Positions 17,133 to 25,091 of a DNA stretch of 64,000 nt are shown in pieces. The translations under genes were made by a program, and so were the position numbers. How positions within the stretch are numbered: the first letter of the stretch is position 1; the number at the start of each line of letters is the position of its first letter. This DNA comes from JBCCFW01 sp039029535 (GTDB lineage: Bacteria; Acidobacteriota; JBCCFW01). The notes below the pieces were generated by a model. It had not been told where the DNA came from. It did no database searches and saw only the letters and a program-made list of their open reading frames with translations. The stretch is taken from contig JBCCFW010000002.1 in the NCBI GenBank assembly GCA_039029535.1, positions 62,001 through 126,000 on the forward strand. The letters run 5' to 3'.

Positions 17133-18986
17133 TCAGGGCTCAGGCTCGGTCTCGCTCTTGGGAGGCTCGAAGGCCGCCCCGAAGACGACATCCGCGCATG
17201 ACACCTCGGAGAGCAGCCCGAGGTCCGGGTACGGGCTCGGAAGCGCGGGCAGTGGCCAGGGAAGATGCGTCCGCGTCATCTCGCAGGCGAGCTGCTCGAG
17301 GGCGTGCGCGTGGGAGCAGCCACTCCAGTTCTCCCTGTAGAGCGCACGGTTGCCGAGGGAGCCCCAGGACGGAGCTCTCCAGTCGCCCTTCCGCGAGCTG
17401 TCGTTCAGCGTCGGGCCCGCGTCGCCCGAGGCAGCGGTCCGGTCTCGAGCGATGCCGACGATGCGGTCGAGCCAGTGGCAGACCGTCGAGTGTTGCAGCG
17501 TGGCCGAGAGGTTGCGTTGGCGGACGTCCCAGAGCTCGAGCCGCCCGCCGTGCTCGGTCCAGCTCAGGACGAGCTCGTCGTAGTCACCGAAGCACGCCTC
17601 GTCCTCCAGCTCGAAGGTGAAGCCCAGGCTGAGCACGCCACGGGGCTGAGCGGTCAGCTTCTCGACGGGATGGCGTGGGAGAGGGTGGTCGTCGTCTCGT
17701 TCGTGCAGCAGCCGCTGCAGCTCCCAGCGATCGAGCACGGCTCGTCGACTCGGCTTCCAGGTCCGCCCGGCATCGACCGTGCGATGGATCCGACCTCCCT
17801 CGGCGAGCGCCAGGCCCTTCCTTCGGGACAGCCAGGCGAGCTCGTCGAAGCGTTCGTCTTCACTGGACCAGACCGTGAGGCTGCCGAAGGCGAGCCAGGC
17901 GTCGACGGCCTCGTCGTGATGGAAGAGCCGATCGTCCAGGAAGCCCCAGCGTCGACCGAAGCGATCCTCGACGAGGCCGCCGAGGGAGCGCTCTTCGGTC
18001 TCGGTGATCAGGACCGGCGTGCCATCGAATTCCAAGTGCTCGCCGTGGCGGAGCAGGACGTGATGGCCGTGGAAGAGAGTCACGCGAGCCTCACCGCGAT
18101 GCACCACGCGGGGGGATGCGGGCCAGGGGACCCAGGAGGGTGCTCCGGGCTGACGGCCGAGCAGCTCGGTCACCAGGAGCTCCCGGGGCCCACGATCCGT
18201 GGGGAGCAACTTCAGGTGAAACGGCGCGTCTTCCGGTTGGGGAAGGAGCCCGAGCTCCCGCCAGTGCTCACCTCCATCGGTGGTGTGCCAACAGGTCGCC
18301 AGCCTCGTGAAGGCGTAGCGCTCGAAGAGCCAAGCCTCCTTCTCGTCGAGTCGAACGAGTCGGGTGCCGGTCTCCGGAGGCGTGGCTCGCTCCGTCCAGC
18401 TTCGACCGCCGTCCTGGGTGGCGAGCAGCTTGCGCGAACCGAGGCACCAGCCGTCGCTCTCGTCGATGAAGTCGAGGTCGGAGCACTTCAGCCGTGGGCC
18501 TGTCGGCTCCAGGCTCTCCCAGCGCTCGCCGCGGTCGTCGGTGGACCACAGTCCGTCGCCGTGGAGCCAGACCCGCGAGCCAGCCCAGGCGAGGGTCTCC
18601 ACTTCGAAGGGGACGGGGCTTTCCTTCCACGAGAGGCCACCGTCTTGGGTGAACAGGAGCTTCCCGCGGTCGAGACTCGCGAGGCCCAGCTCCGGGCTGG
18701 GCCAGGCGAGGAGCGCCATGTCGGCCTGAAGCTCTGGCGCCGGGTGTCTCGTCCAGGAGCGGCCGTCATCCGTCGAGACCCGGACGCCGCAGCCGTCGGC
18801 CGACCACAGCTCCTCGTGACGAAGACTGAGTGAGCCGATGCCGCAGCGGAGCAGCGCCCTCCGACCCAGGTCGACGACCGGCAGCTCCTCATCGGCACGG
18901 GTCGGTTCGACACCGAGAAGCAGCGTGAGGAGGCCGAGCCACGCCGCGGTCGGAGAGTGGGCCGGGGTTCTGCGAGAAGTGAACAC
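17133..18986 (-). CDS. Secreted Asp-box repeat protein, array member E
   Basis: 617 residues from a GTG at 18986, only 10 nt after the stop of member F, so the two are probably co-transcribed. The signal peptide runs to about ADEELPVVDLGRR. Asp-boxes are STDDGRSW, TQDGGLSW, TDDRGERW, TQDGGRSW and TTDGGEHW. The middle block is VEDRFGRRWGFLDDRLFHHDE, followed by another Asp-box-like TVDAGRTW. The C-terminal half has LPRHPVEKLTA, WTEHGGRLE and CHWLDRIVGIAR, and a CSHAHALEQLACEMTRTHLPW block that is the clearest version of the shared Cys/His motif. Function unknown. Its closest relative in the window appears to be B, by shared phrases such as DESDGWCL/DEHDGWCL and RELLVTEL. Confidence 0.8.
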   Translation of the reverse strand: MFTSRRTPAHSPTAAWLGLLTLLLGVEPTRADEELPVVDLGRRALLRCGIGSLSLRHEELWSADGCGVRVSTDDGRSWTRHPAPELQADMALLAWPSPELGLASLDRGKLLFTQDGGLSWKESPVPFEVETLAWAGSRVWLHGDGLWSTDDRGERWESLEPTGPRLKCSDLDFIDESDGWCLGSRKLLATQDGGRSWTERATPPETGTRLVRLDEKEAWLFERYAFTRLATCWHTTDGGEHWRELGLLPQPEDAPFHLKLLPTDRGPRELLVTELLGRQPGAPSWVPWPASPRVVHRGEARVTLFHGHHVLLRHGEHLEFDGTPVLITETEERSLGGLVEDRFGRRWGFLDDRLFHHDEAVDAWLAFGSLTVWSSEDERFDELAWLSRRKGLALAEGGRIHRTVDAGRTWKPSRRAVLDRWELQRLLHERDDDHPLPRHPVEKLTAQPRGVLSLGFTFELEDEACFGDYDELVLSWTEHGGRLELWDVRQRNLSATLQHSTVCHWLDRIVGIARDRTAASGDAGPTLNDSSRKGDWRAPSWGSLGNRALYRENWSGCSHAHALEQLACEMTRTHLPWPLPALPSPYPDLGLLSEVSCADVVFGAAFEPPKSETEPEP

Positions 18987-18996
18987 TTGCCTTGTT

Positions 18997-20712
18997 TCAG
19001 TAGGACGTGAGCTGCAAGCCGAGCTGGTCGCGGACCACGCATTCTCCCAGCCGCCGGATCGACGCGGCCCGAGGAGCCTCGGGTGGACGATACGGGCCGG
19101 GTGCCCGTCGCATGAAGGGGACCGGGCAGTGACGTGGGTAGCCGGCTTCCTTCGTCGGCTCGTCGTCGGGTGCGAGCGTCCAGGCGAGCTGGGCTCCGTT
19201 CGAGTGCCAGGGCGAGTCGGCGCAAGAGCTCGGAGTCGTCACGACGGTCAGCAGCTCCTGAAGCCAACCGGCCAGCGTCTCGCGGCCGATGGCGGTGGTT
19301 CCTTCCTCGTCCCCATCACGACCCCTGCGCAGCGACGCGGTGACGCCGTCGGCATCCCAGCGGAGCACGACCGTGTTCGAGCCGACGACGCAGCCACCGC
19401 CCAGCCACCAGGCCAGCTCGAGCCGGCCCTGCTCCGCGTCGAGAAGCTCGGCGAGGGGATGCGTGAGACGTGGGCGCGGGCCATCGACACGGTCGTCCCA
19501 TTCCCAGCGGGCGACGGCCGCACCCTCACGCAGCTCGTGCCACCCGTTGCCGGCGAGGTCCGTGCGGAGCAGCTTGCCATCGGGCGTGCGCGCCAGCGCG
19601 CTGTCGGCATCGAGCACGAGCAGGTCGTCGATCCGGTCGACGCCTTGGATGGCTCCGACCGAGTACCAGGTCCCGTGCTCACGGATGAACATCGACCTGC
19701 CGCGCCAGCCCCATGCTCCGTCGGCGGGTCCTTCGCGCACTTGGTCGAGTGCTTGCCAGTCGCCCTCACCAGCGCGGATCAAGGGGCGACTCTCCACGCG
19801 ACGGCCGTCGCGATGACGGTGGAGCAGGCCGCGGTGCGCCGTCACGAGCTCCGTCGGCCCGACGCGAGCGTGTTGGGGGCTCAGGACGGGAGGCTCGCGG
19901 AGGAGGTCGTCGAAGTCGGCCGCGGGGGAGAGGGTGAAGAGGTCTTGGCGGACGTCTTCGCCGTTGCGCAGCGACGAGACGTGAAGGGACGTTGGCTGCT
20001 CCCACGACGTGCGCACCAGCTTCCAGCTCATGCCGCCGTCCTGCGTCAACCAGGTCTCGTCCGAGGTTTGGAGCCAGCCCGTTCGAGCATCCCAGCAGTG
20101 GATTCGGGAGAGGCCGGCGAGGATGCCCATCTCGGGGGGAGCGCTCGTGCGCCACGTCTTGCCCGCGTCCTCGGTGATCCGAAGCTCGGAGCCAACGAGG
20201 GCCCAGCCGGTCGTGCGGCTGGCGAAGGAGAGGGCGTTGCACCAGTCGTCAAGCTCGGTGACCAGCGTCCAGGTGCGGCCTTCGTCGTCACTGCGGGTGA
20301 GCGTGCGACCGCCGAGCCAGGTCCGTCCGTCGGCGTGCGTCACGACGGAGGCGCCGGGGCTCTCGACGGGCACGGGTTGCCAGCTCGTCCCAGCGTCGAC
20401 GGTGAGGTGTGGTGGAGCGGCCCTGAGGATGCCGGTGCTCGGGGAGAGCCAAGTCACGGAGAGACGATCCCAGGTCATCGGATCGACTCCCACCAGCGGC
20501 TGCACGCAGAAGGTCTGCCCGCCATCCTCGCTGACGAGCACCTCTCCCTCGACGGTCACGAGCCACAGCTCGCTCTCGGTCCGAGCGCTCAGCGAGAACA
20601 CGATCGCATCGATCGGCCGAACGCTCACGTCCACGATCGGCAGCGGAGTCGCGCGGCCGGCCGCAGCGACAGCGAGCCAGCCGGCCAACAGCACGAGCTC
20701 GTGGATGCGCAT
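18997..20712 (-). CDS. Secreted Asp-box repeat protein, array member F (first gene of the run)
   Basis: 571 residues from an ATG at 20712 with a strong GGAGGGGAG site just upstream; an in-frame start 17 codons earlier has no signal-peptide logic. The signal peptide is MRIHELVLLAGWLAVAAAG. Asp-boxes are SEDGGQTF, TVDAGTSW, SDDEGRTW, TEDAGKTW and TQDGGMSW. The central and C-terminal parts are more diverged than in A-E: LTHPLAELLDAEQG and WDADGVTASL correspond to the family strands, and the end has CVVRDQLGLQL instead of the CEMTRTHLPW form. It is probably the promoter-proximal gene of the array and lies just downstream of a three-copy intergenic repeat. Confidence 0.8.
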   Translation of the reverse strand: MRIHELVLLAGWLAVAAAGRATPLPIVDVSVRPIDAIVFSLSARTESELWLVTVEGEVLVSEDGGQTFCVQPLVGVDPMTWDRLSVTWLSPSTGILRAAPPHLTVDAGTSWQPVPVESPGASVVTHADGRTWLGGRTLTRSDDEGRTWTLVTELDDWCNALSFASRTTGWALVGSELRITEDAGKTWRTSAPPEMGILAGLSRIHCWDARTGWLQTSDETWLTQDGGMSWKLVRTSWEQPTSLHVSSLRNGEDVRQDLFTLSPAADFDDLLREPPVLSPQHARVGPTELVTAHRGLLHRHRDGRRVESRPLIRAGEGDWQALDQVREGPADGAWGWRGRSMFIREHGTWYSVGAIQGVDRIDDLLVLDADSALARTPDGKLLRTDLAGNGWHELREGAAVARWEWDDRVDGPRPRLTHPLAELLDAEQGRLELAWWLGGGCVVGSNTVVLRWDADGVTASLRRGRDGDEEGTTAIGRETLAGWLQELLTVVTTPSSCADSPWHSNGAQLAWTLAPDDEPTKEAGYPRHCPVPFMRRAPGPYRPPEAPRAASIRRLGECVVRDQLGLQLTSY

Positions 20713-20796
20713 CGTCTCCCCTCCGAGCCCTGCCGTCAGGAGCCCCGAAGGAAACGATCGCACTCATGCCTTGCCGCGGCCACCTTCTCGGCTCAC

Positions 20797-21200
20797 CGAA
20801 CCGGAGTTGCGGCGGCGGGGCCCGTCATTCACTGGATCCAACTGGACCGGTCTCGGCACGTCAGACGCGGTCATGAGCCGAGCGAGCGCTTCCGCCGCCA
20901 CCATGGAATGCACCGGCATTCCGAACCGGAATTGCTGGGAGCGCCGGACCGTCATTCACCGGTCTCAACCGGATCGGTCTCGGTACGTCAGACGTTGGCA
21001 TGAGCCGAGCGAGCGCGCCCGCCGCCACCATGGGTAGGCAAGGGCATGCGAGTCGAGAGCCGTTGGCTTTCGTGCGATCTCGACCTACCGAACCGGAGTT
21101 GCAACGAGCGCGGGTGCGTCAGGCGTGGCCATGAGCGGAGCGAGCGCGCCGGAGCCGACATGAGTCGGTGAGGACGCGCGAGTCGAACGCGAAGGGTCGC
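20797..21200. repeat. Three diverged tandem copies of an intergenic repeat
   Basis: Copies begin with CGAACCGGA(G/A)TTGC at 20797, 20922 and 21088. Copies 1 and 2 share CCGTCATTCAC, CGGTCTCGG-ACGTCAGACG and CATGAGCCGAGCGAGCGC followed by CCGCCGCCACCATGG. Copy 3 lacks about 40 nt of the middle but keeps CATGAGCGGAGCGAGCGC. Copies 2 and 3 also share a tail around GCGAGTCGA. Read on the minus strand, all three give a related peptide (consensus VAAxALARLMxTSDVPRP), but in different frame contexts and without a clear ribosome-binding site. The region 20713-21225 holds no other gene. It could be a decayed repeated small ORF, a recombination-prone spacer or a regulatory array. Confidence 0.7.
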
Positions 21201-21225
21201 GAATGACGTGCCCCCGCCGTCGCAA

Positions 21226-21828
21226 CTAGAAGGGGATGTCGTCTTCTTCCGGCGGAGGCGGCCCAAAGTCGTCCGGCGGCGGACCGGCGTCCTGACCGCC
21301 GCCACCCTGGGGCGGGCCACCACCGCGGCCGCCACCGCCTCCTCCTTGGTAACCGCCGCCACCACCGCCGCCGAAGTCGCCGCCGCCTCCTCCTTGGTAG
21401 CCGCCGCCACCACCGCCACCACCGTAGCCGCCGCCACCTCCTCCTCCACGACCGCCGCCGCCTCCACCACCGCCACCGGGGGGAGGGCCGTCACCGCGAT
21501 CGAGCATCTGGAAGTTCCGCGCTCGGATCTCGGTGGTGTAGCGGTCGTTGCCGTCCTTGTCCTGCCACTTGCGGGTCTCGAGACGACCCTCGACATAGAC
21601 GAGGCGACCCTTCTGGAGGTACTCCGAGGCGATCTCCGCCTGTCGTCCCCACAGGACGCAGCGGTGCCACTCGGTCTTCTCCTGACGCTGGCCGCTCTGC
21701 TTGTCGGTCCACTGCTCGCTGGTGGCGAGACGGAGGTTCGTCACCGCCGCGCCACCCTGCGTGTAGCGGGTTTCGGGGTCGACGCCGAGGCGACCGATGA
21801 GCATGACCTTGTTGAGGTTTCCGGCCAT
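21226..21828 (-). CDS. ssb: Single-stranded DNA-binding protein SSB with glycine-rich linker
   Basis: 200 residues. The N-terminal OB fold (1-110) opens MAGNLNKVMLIGRLGVDPE and contains TEWHRCVLWGRQAE and YVEGRLETRKWQDKDG, typical of SSB. Residues about 115-185 are almost pure glycine with scattered Tyr, Gln, Arg and Asp. The protein ends in the acidic tip EEDDIPF, the docking peptide for replication and repair partners. It coats ssDNA during replication, recombination and repair. The Gly-rich linker is longer and more uniform than in E. coli SSB. It is encoded divergently from dtd, and the repeat block and Asp-box array lie downstream on the same strand. Confidence 0.96.
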   Translation of the reverse strand: MAGNLNKVMLIGRLGVDPETRYTQGGAAVTNLRLATSEQWTDKQSGQRQEKTEWHRCVLWGRQAEIASEYLQKGRLVYVEGRLETRKWQDKDGNDRYTTEIRARNFQMLDRGDGPPPGGGGGGGGGRGGGGGGGYGGGGGGGGYQGGGGGDFGGGGGGGYQGGGGGGRGGGPPQGGGGQDAGPPPDDFGPPPPEEDDIPF

Positions 21829-21953
21829 GGAAAGCTTCTCCTGAGGGCTGTCTGGGGGGAGCGAGCCGTCATGTTAGCATGCGGTTCCGTTCCCTTTCAC
21901 CTGGAGGCGAACGGTGCCGGTCGACGCCTTCGACCATGGAGTGACGTGCTCTC

Positions 21954-22415
21954 GTGAAGGTCCTCCTGCAGCGCGTGAGTCGAGCCTCGGTGACCGTCGA
22001 CGACGAGGTCGTCGGGGCCATTGAAAAGGGCCTCTTGCTCTTCGTCGGCGTCGAGCAGGACGACTCGGAAACAGAAGTGGAAACGGCGGTTTCGAAGCTC
22101 GTCGGCCTCCGTGTCTTCTCCGACGATCGAGGGCGGATGAATCTCGACGTGAAGGACGTCGGGGGGGAGGTGCTCGTCGTCTCCCAGTTCACCCTGGCCG
22201 GCTCGCTGAGGAAGGGGCGTCGACCCTCCTTCGAGGGGGCCGCCGAGCCCGAGCGGGCCCGGGAGCTGGTCGACCTCCTGGCCGCCCGGCTCCGCGAGGC
22301 GGGGTTGACCGTTGCAGAGGGCCGATTCGCCGCCGACATGAAGGTCGAGCTGCTGAATGACGGCCCCGTGACGTTTCTGCTGGACCTCCCGTTCGGGCCT
22401 CGCCGGTCGAGCTAA
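21954..22415 (+). CDS. dtd: D-aminoacyl-tRNA deacylase (DTD)
   Basis: 153 residues from a GTG at 21954, giving the family N-terminus MKVLLQRVSRASVTV. The two signature motifs are present in slightly variant form: SQFTLAGSLRKGRRPSF (family SQFTL...RKGxRPSF) and NDGPVTFLLD (family NDGPVTxxLD, with the cross-subunit Gly-cisPro). The enzyme hydrolyses D-amino acids and glycine from mischarged tRNAs in the cytoplasm. It is full length. A gap of about 200 nt separates it from xerD. Confidence 0.95.
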   Translation: MKVLLQRVSRASVTVDDEVVGAIEKGLLLFVGVEQDDSETEVETAVSKLVGLRVFSDDRGRMNLDVKDVGGEVLVVSQFTLAGSLRKGRRPSFEGAAEPERARELVDLLAARLREAGLTVAEGRFAADMKVELLNDGPVTFLLDLPFGPRRSS

Positions 22416-22614
22416 ATTGCTCTAGAAAGGCAGGAAACGCCTGTTTGGAGCCCCTGGGACGTTCTGGGGCGTCGGGCCGTGGTCCGGTCGTTTCGGGCCA
22501 CCCCGCTGGCGGGAATTCCACAGCCGTGGGAGAGTGACAGAAGAGGGTTGCAACTCGGTCCGCGTCTCGTTCATGCTACCGCTCGACCGGGGGCAGCATC
22601 CTCAAGGAAAGCGC

Positions 22615-23514
22615 ATGGACGCTCCAGGATGGCCGGTCCTTCTCGACGAATACCTGAACCATCTCTTGGTCGAGAAGGGGCTTTCTCCCAACACTCTTCA
22701 AGCGTATCGACGGGACCTCCTGAAGTTCCTGCGATACCTGGAGGGTCTCTCGATCCCGGTGACTGAGGCTCAACAGGCCCACGTCCTGGGATTCATCCGT
22801 GACCTCCGCGAGCGCGGGCTCTCCGCCCGCTCCACCGCGAGGGCCCTGGTTTCGGTCCGCTCCCTCTATCGCTTCTTGGCGTTGAGAGGGAAGTTGAACC
22901 GGGATCCGACCCTCAACGTGGAGGCTCCGAAGCTTCCTCGAAGCTTGCCGAAGTCTCTCGCTTACACCGATGTCGAGGCCCTTCTCGGCGCTCCGGACAC
23001 CAAGACGGTCCTGGGGCTCCGCGATCGGGCCATGCTCGAGCTGCTGTACGCGACCGGGCTACGGGCTTCCGAGCTCGTTCAGCTCAGGGTCACGGATCTC
23101 GACCTCACGGTCGGGGTGCTGACGGCCTTCGGCAAGGGCGCCAAGGAGCGTCCCGTGCCGGTCGGCCGGCAAGCCGTGCAGTGGGTGACGAGGTACCTGA
23201 ACGAGTCGCGTCCCGTTCTCTGTCTGGACAAGAGCTCTGACTTGCTCTTCGTCCGGAAGGGGGCCAAGGGCATCACTCGCCAGGGCTTCTGGAAAATCGT
23301 GAAGCGTCACGGACGCACTGCGGGGATCGAGAATGCCTTGAGCCCCCACGTGCTGCGGCACTCGTTCGCGACGCACCTGCTCGAGCACGGCGCCGACCTC
23401 CGGTCGGTTCAGCTCATGCTGGGGCACTCGGACATCTCGACGACTCAGATCTACACGCACGTGAGCCGGCAGCGGCTCAGTCGGGTCTATCGCGAGATGC
23501 ACCCGAGGGCCTGA
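22615..23514 (+). CDS. xerD: Site-specific tyrosine recombinase XerD/XerC type
   Basis: 299 residues from the ATG at 22615, preceded by AAGGAAAG; an upstream in-frame GTG at 22534 would add 27 unconvincing residues. The N-terminal SAM-like core-binding domain includes SPNTLQAYRRDLLKFLRYL. The catalytic domain has Arg150 (ATGLRASEL), a lysine in GKGAKER, His245-x-x-Arg248 (HVLRHSFATHLL), His271 (LGHSDISTTQ) and the Tyr280 nucleophile (IYTHVSRQRL). The length and Tyr position match XerD, which resolves chromosome dimers at dif with XerC. XerC and XerD are hard to separate by eye, and no dif-like site was found nearby. Confidence 0.92.
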   Translation: MDAPGWPVLLDEYLNHLLVEKGLSPNTLQAYRRDLLKFLRYLEGLSIPVTEAQQAHVLGFIRDLRERGLSARSTARALVSVRSLYRFLALRGKLNRDPTLNVEAPKLPRSLPKSLAYTDVEALLGAPDTKTVLGLRDRAMLELLYATGLRASELVQLRVTDLDLTVGVLTAFGKGAKERPVPVGRQAVQWVTRYLNESRPVLCLDKSSDLLFVRKGAKGITRQGFWKIVKRHGRTAGIENALSPHVLRHSFATHLLEHGADLRSVQLMLGHSDISTTQIYTHVSRQRLSRVYREMHPRA

Positions 23515-23560
23515 ACGGGTTTTCGGTGAAAGTGACGGCCCCCGCAGGTCGTCGCTTTCG

Positions 23561-23601
23561 GGGCGGGCTCGGTGCTGGCCGGGTCCGCCCTCGTCTTTTT
23601 T
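23561..23601 (+). terminator. Rho-independent terminator after xerD
   Basis: GGGCGGGCTCGG at 23561-23572 pairs over 12 positions, with G-T wobbles, with CCGGGTCCGCCC at 23579-23590 around a TGCTGG loop. TCGTCTTTTTT follows at 23591-23601. This is the only canonical stem plus T-tract terminator I found in the window. It separates xerD from the YfgM-like gene. Confidence 0.85.
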
Positions 23602-23718
23602 CGGGGGAGAGCCCGTCCTGGGCGAATTCCTGGACCTGGGGACCCCGAGGGGGCCCTGCCGTGACATGATGCGCGGCCTCCGAATGCGAGATTTCGGGGT
23701 TAGAGGAGAGTTCGGACG

Positions 23719-24450
23719 ATGGCCAAGAAGATGGCGGCCCGCGACCTGAAGCACGACGAGCTGCAAGAGCAGCTCCAGACGCACGCGCACCGGCTCGTCG
23801 AGTTCCTCGGTGAGCACGGCAAGATGCTTCTCATCGCCGCGCTCGCGCTCGTCCTGATCGCCTTCGGGTGGTCGCTCTTCAGCTCCCAGCAGGCGGGTGC
23901 TCTCGAGGAGGCCCGCTCGGCCTTCGACGAGGCCCTCAGCGTCTACACCGAGGTCGACACGGCGGCCGCCGGCGGCCAGGAAGCCGACTGGGCCAAGGCC
24001 GAGGCGTCCCTGCAGGAGTTCGTCGGCAGCCACGACGGCGACCTCTCCGACATCGCGTCCTACTTCCTCGGCGTCTCGCAGACCCGCGGCGGCAAGCACG
24101 ACGATGCGGTCTCGACCCTCGGGGCCCTCACCGGCTCGGGCGCCAACCCCGAGCTCCGCCCGCTGGCCCTCTCGGTCCTCGCTGGTGCCGAGGAGTCGCG
24201 TGGCAACGTCGACGCCGCCATCACCACGCTCGAGCAGCTCCGCACCACGGACTGGCCGAGCTACCCGGCCGACACCGCGTCCTTCCTCCTGGCCGAGCTC
24301 TTCGAGCGCCACGGTCGGGAGTCCGAGGCCCTCGCCATCTACGAAGAGCTCGACTCCGAGCCGGCCGAGGGCGAGATCCGCACGGCCGTTTCGAGTGCTG
24401 CTCAGGCCAAGGTCGCCGAGCTCGGCGAGGACGACGGCACCGAGAGCTAG
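23719..24450 (+). CDS. YfgM-like tetratricopeptide membrane protein (SecYEG-accessory type)
   Basis: 243 residues from an ATG at 23719 (GAGGAGAG upstream). A charged N-terminus (KKMAARDLKHDELQE) precedes one transmembrane helix at about 35-54, followed by an alanine-rich TPR-like helical domain to about residue 225. This is the layout of YfgM/TPR_21 proteins, which associate with the Sec translocon and periplasmic chaperones. An N-in orientation with the TPR domain in the periplasm is expected. In a genome exporting so many large beta-propellers such a factor makes sense, but that link is inference. The YdjM-like gene follows 27 nt downstream. Confidence 0.75.
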   Translation: MAKKMAARDLKHDELQEQLQTHAHRLVEFLGEHGKMLLIAALALVLIAFGWSLFSSQQAGALEEARSAFDEALSVYTEVDTAAAGGQEADWAKAEASLQEFVGSHDGDLSDIASYFLGVSQTRGGKHDDAVSTLGALTGSGANPELRPLALSVLAGAEESRGNVDAAITTLEQLRTTDWPSYPADTASFLLAELFERHGRESEALAIYEELDSEPAEGEIRTAVSSAAQAKVAELGEDDGTES

Positions 24451-24477
24451 CCGGCTCGGGCTGAGAGGCGGCCGCTC

Positions 24478-25038
24478 GTGGACTGCGCCAGTCACGCTTT
24501 CATCGGTGCGGGCGTCGGCGAGTTGGGCCGACGTCATTGGTCTCGACGCCAGGTCGTGGGCTGGTGTGCTTTCTTCGGCATCCTTCCCGACGTCCTCTCG
24601 AACTGGTTCCTCTATCCCTACCTCGGCTGGTTGAAGGGGAGGGACTGGCTCATTCCTCGCAACGAGGACTGGATCGGCTTTCGTGAGTCGAACCCCTGGC
24701 TCTCGGCCACCTGGGAAGCCACTCACTCGCTGGTCTTCGTCGCGGTGGTGATCCTCCCGGTCGTGCGTTACTTCCGGCTGCCCCGTGCTTGCTCGCTCGC
24801 GTACCTCTCCCACGTCCTCGCCGACATCGTGACGCACTCGGGCGAGTGGAGCGCGACGCCGCTGTGGCCGCTGCCGTGGCGGGTCGAGGGCTGGGCCGAT
24901 GCCTGGCGCTGGGACTCGCCGGCGCTGCTGCTCTCGGTGCTCGCGTCCGCGGCGTTCTGGCTGGGCTGTCGCGGCTGGGCGTCGGTGGCGCCCGTCCATC
25001 GGATGCTCGGTGGCTGGCGACGCTGGATGGGACGCTGA
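24478..25038 (+). CDS. YdjM/DUF457-type membrane-bound metal-dependent hydrolase
   Basis: 186 residues from a GTG at 24478. It opens MDCASHAFIGAGVGELG, with the conserved early His. It continues with FFGILPDVLSNWF (Asp), EATHSLVFVAVVILPVV and YLSHVLADIVTHSGEW, the His/Asp set typical of the YdjM (LexA-regulated inner-membrane) family. Three or four hydrophobic helices are visible. Proposed activity is a metal-dependent hydrolase of unknown substrate, related to phospholipase C folds. It is probably co-transcribed with the preceding TPR gene. Confidence 0.75.
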   Translation: MDCASHAFIGAGVGELGRRHWSRRQVVGWCAFFGILPDVLSNWFLYPYLGWLKGRDWLIPRNEDWIGFRESNPWLSATWEATHSLVFVAVVILPVVRYFRLPRACSLAYLSHVLADIVTHSGEWSATPLWPLPWRVEGWADAWRWDSPALLLSVLASAAFWLGCRGWASVAPVHRMLGGWRRWMGR

Positions 25039-25091
25039 GCGAGGCTCCGGCCTCGGGTTGACCTCAGGGAGTCGACGCCCGAAGTTCAGGC

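Noticed and set aside
20764..20955. 63-residue minus-strand ORF inside repeat copy 1 as a real gene
   Set aside because: It recurs in the other copies in broken frames, lacks a ribosome-binding site and has no recognisable domain; treated as part of the repeat.
22416..22614. Weak stem-loops (CAGG-AAACG-CCTG and GCCCC...GGGGC) between dtd and xerD
   Set aside because: Stems of 4-5 bp are expected by chance at this GC content and neither has a T-tract; no dif-like site was found either.
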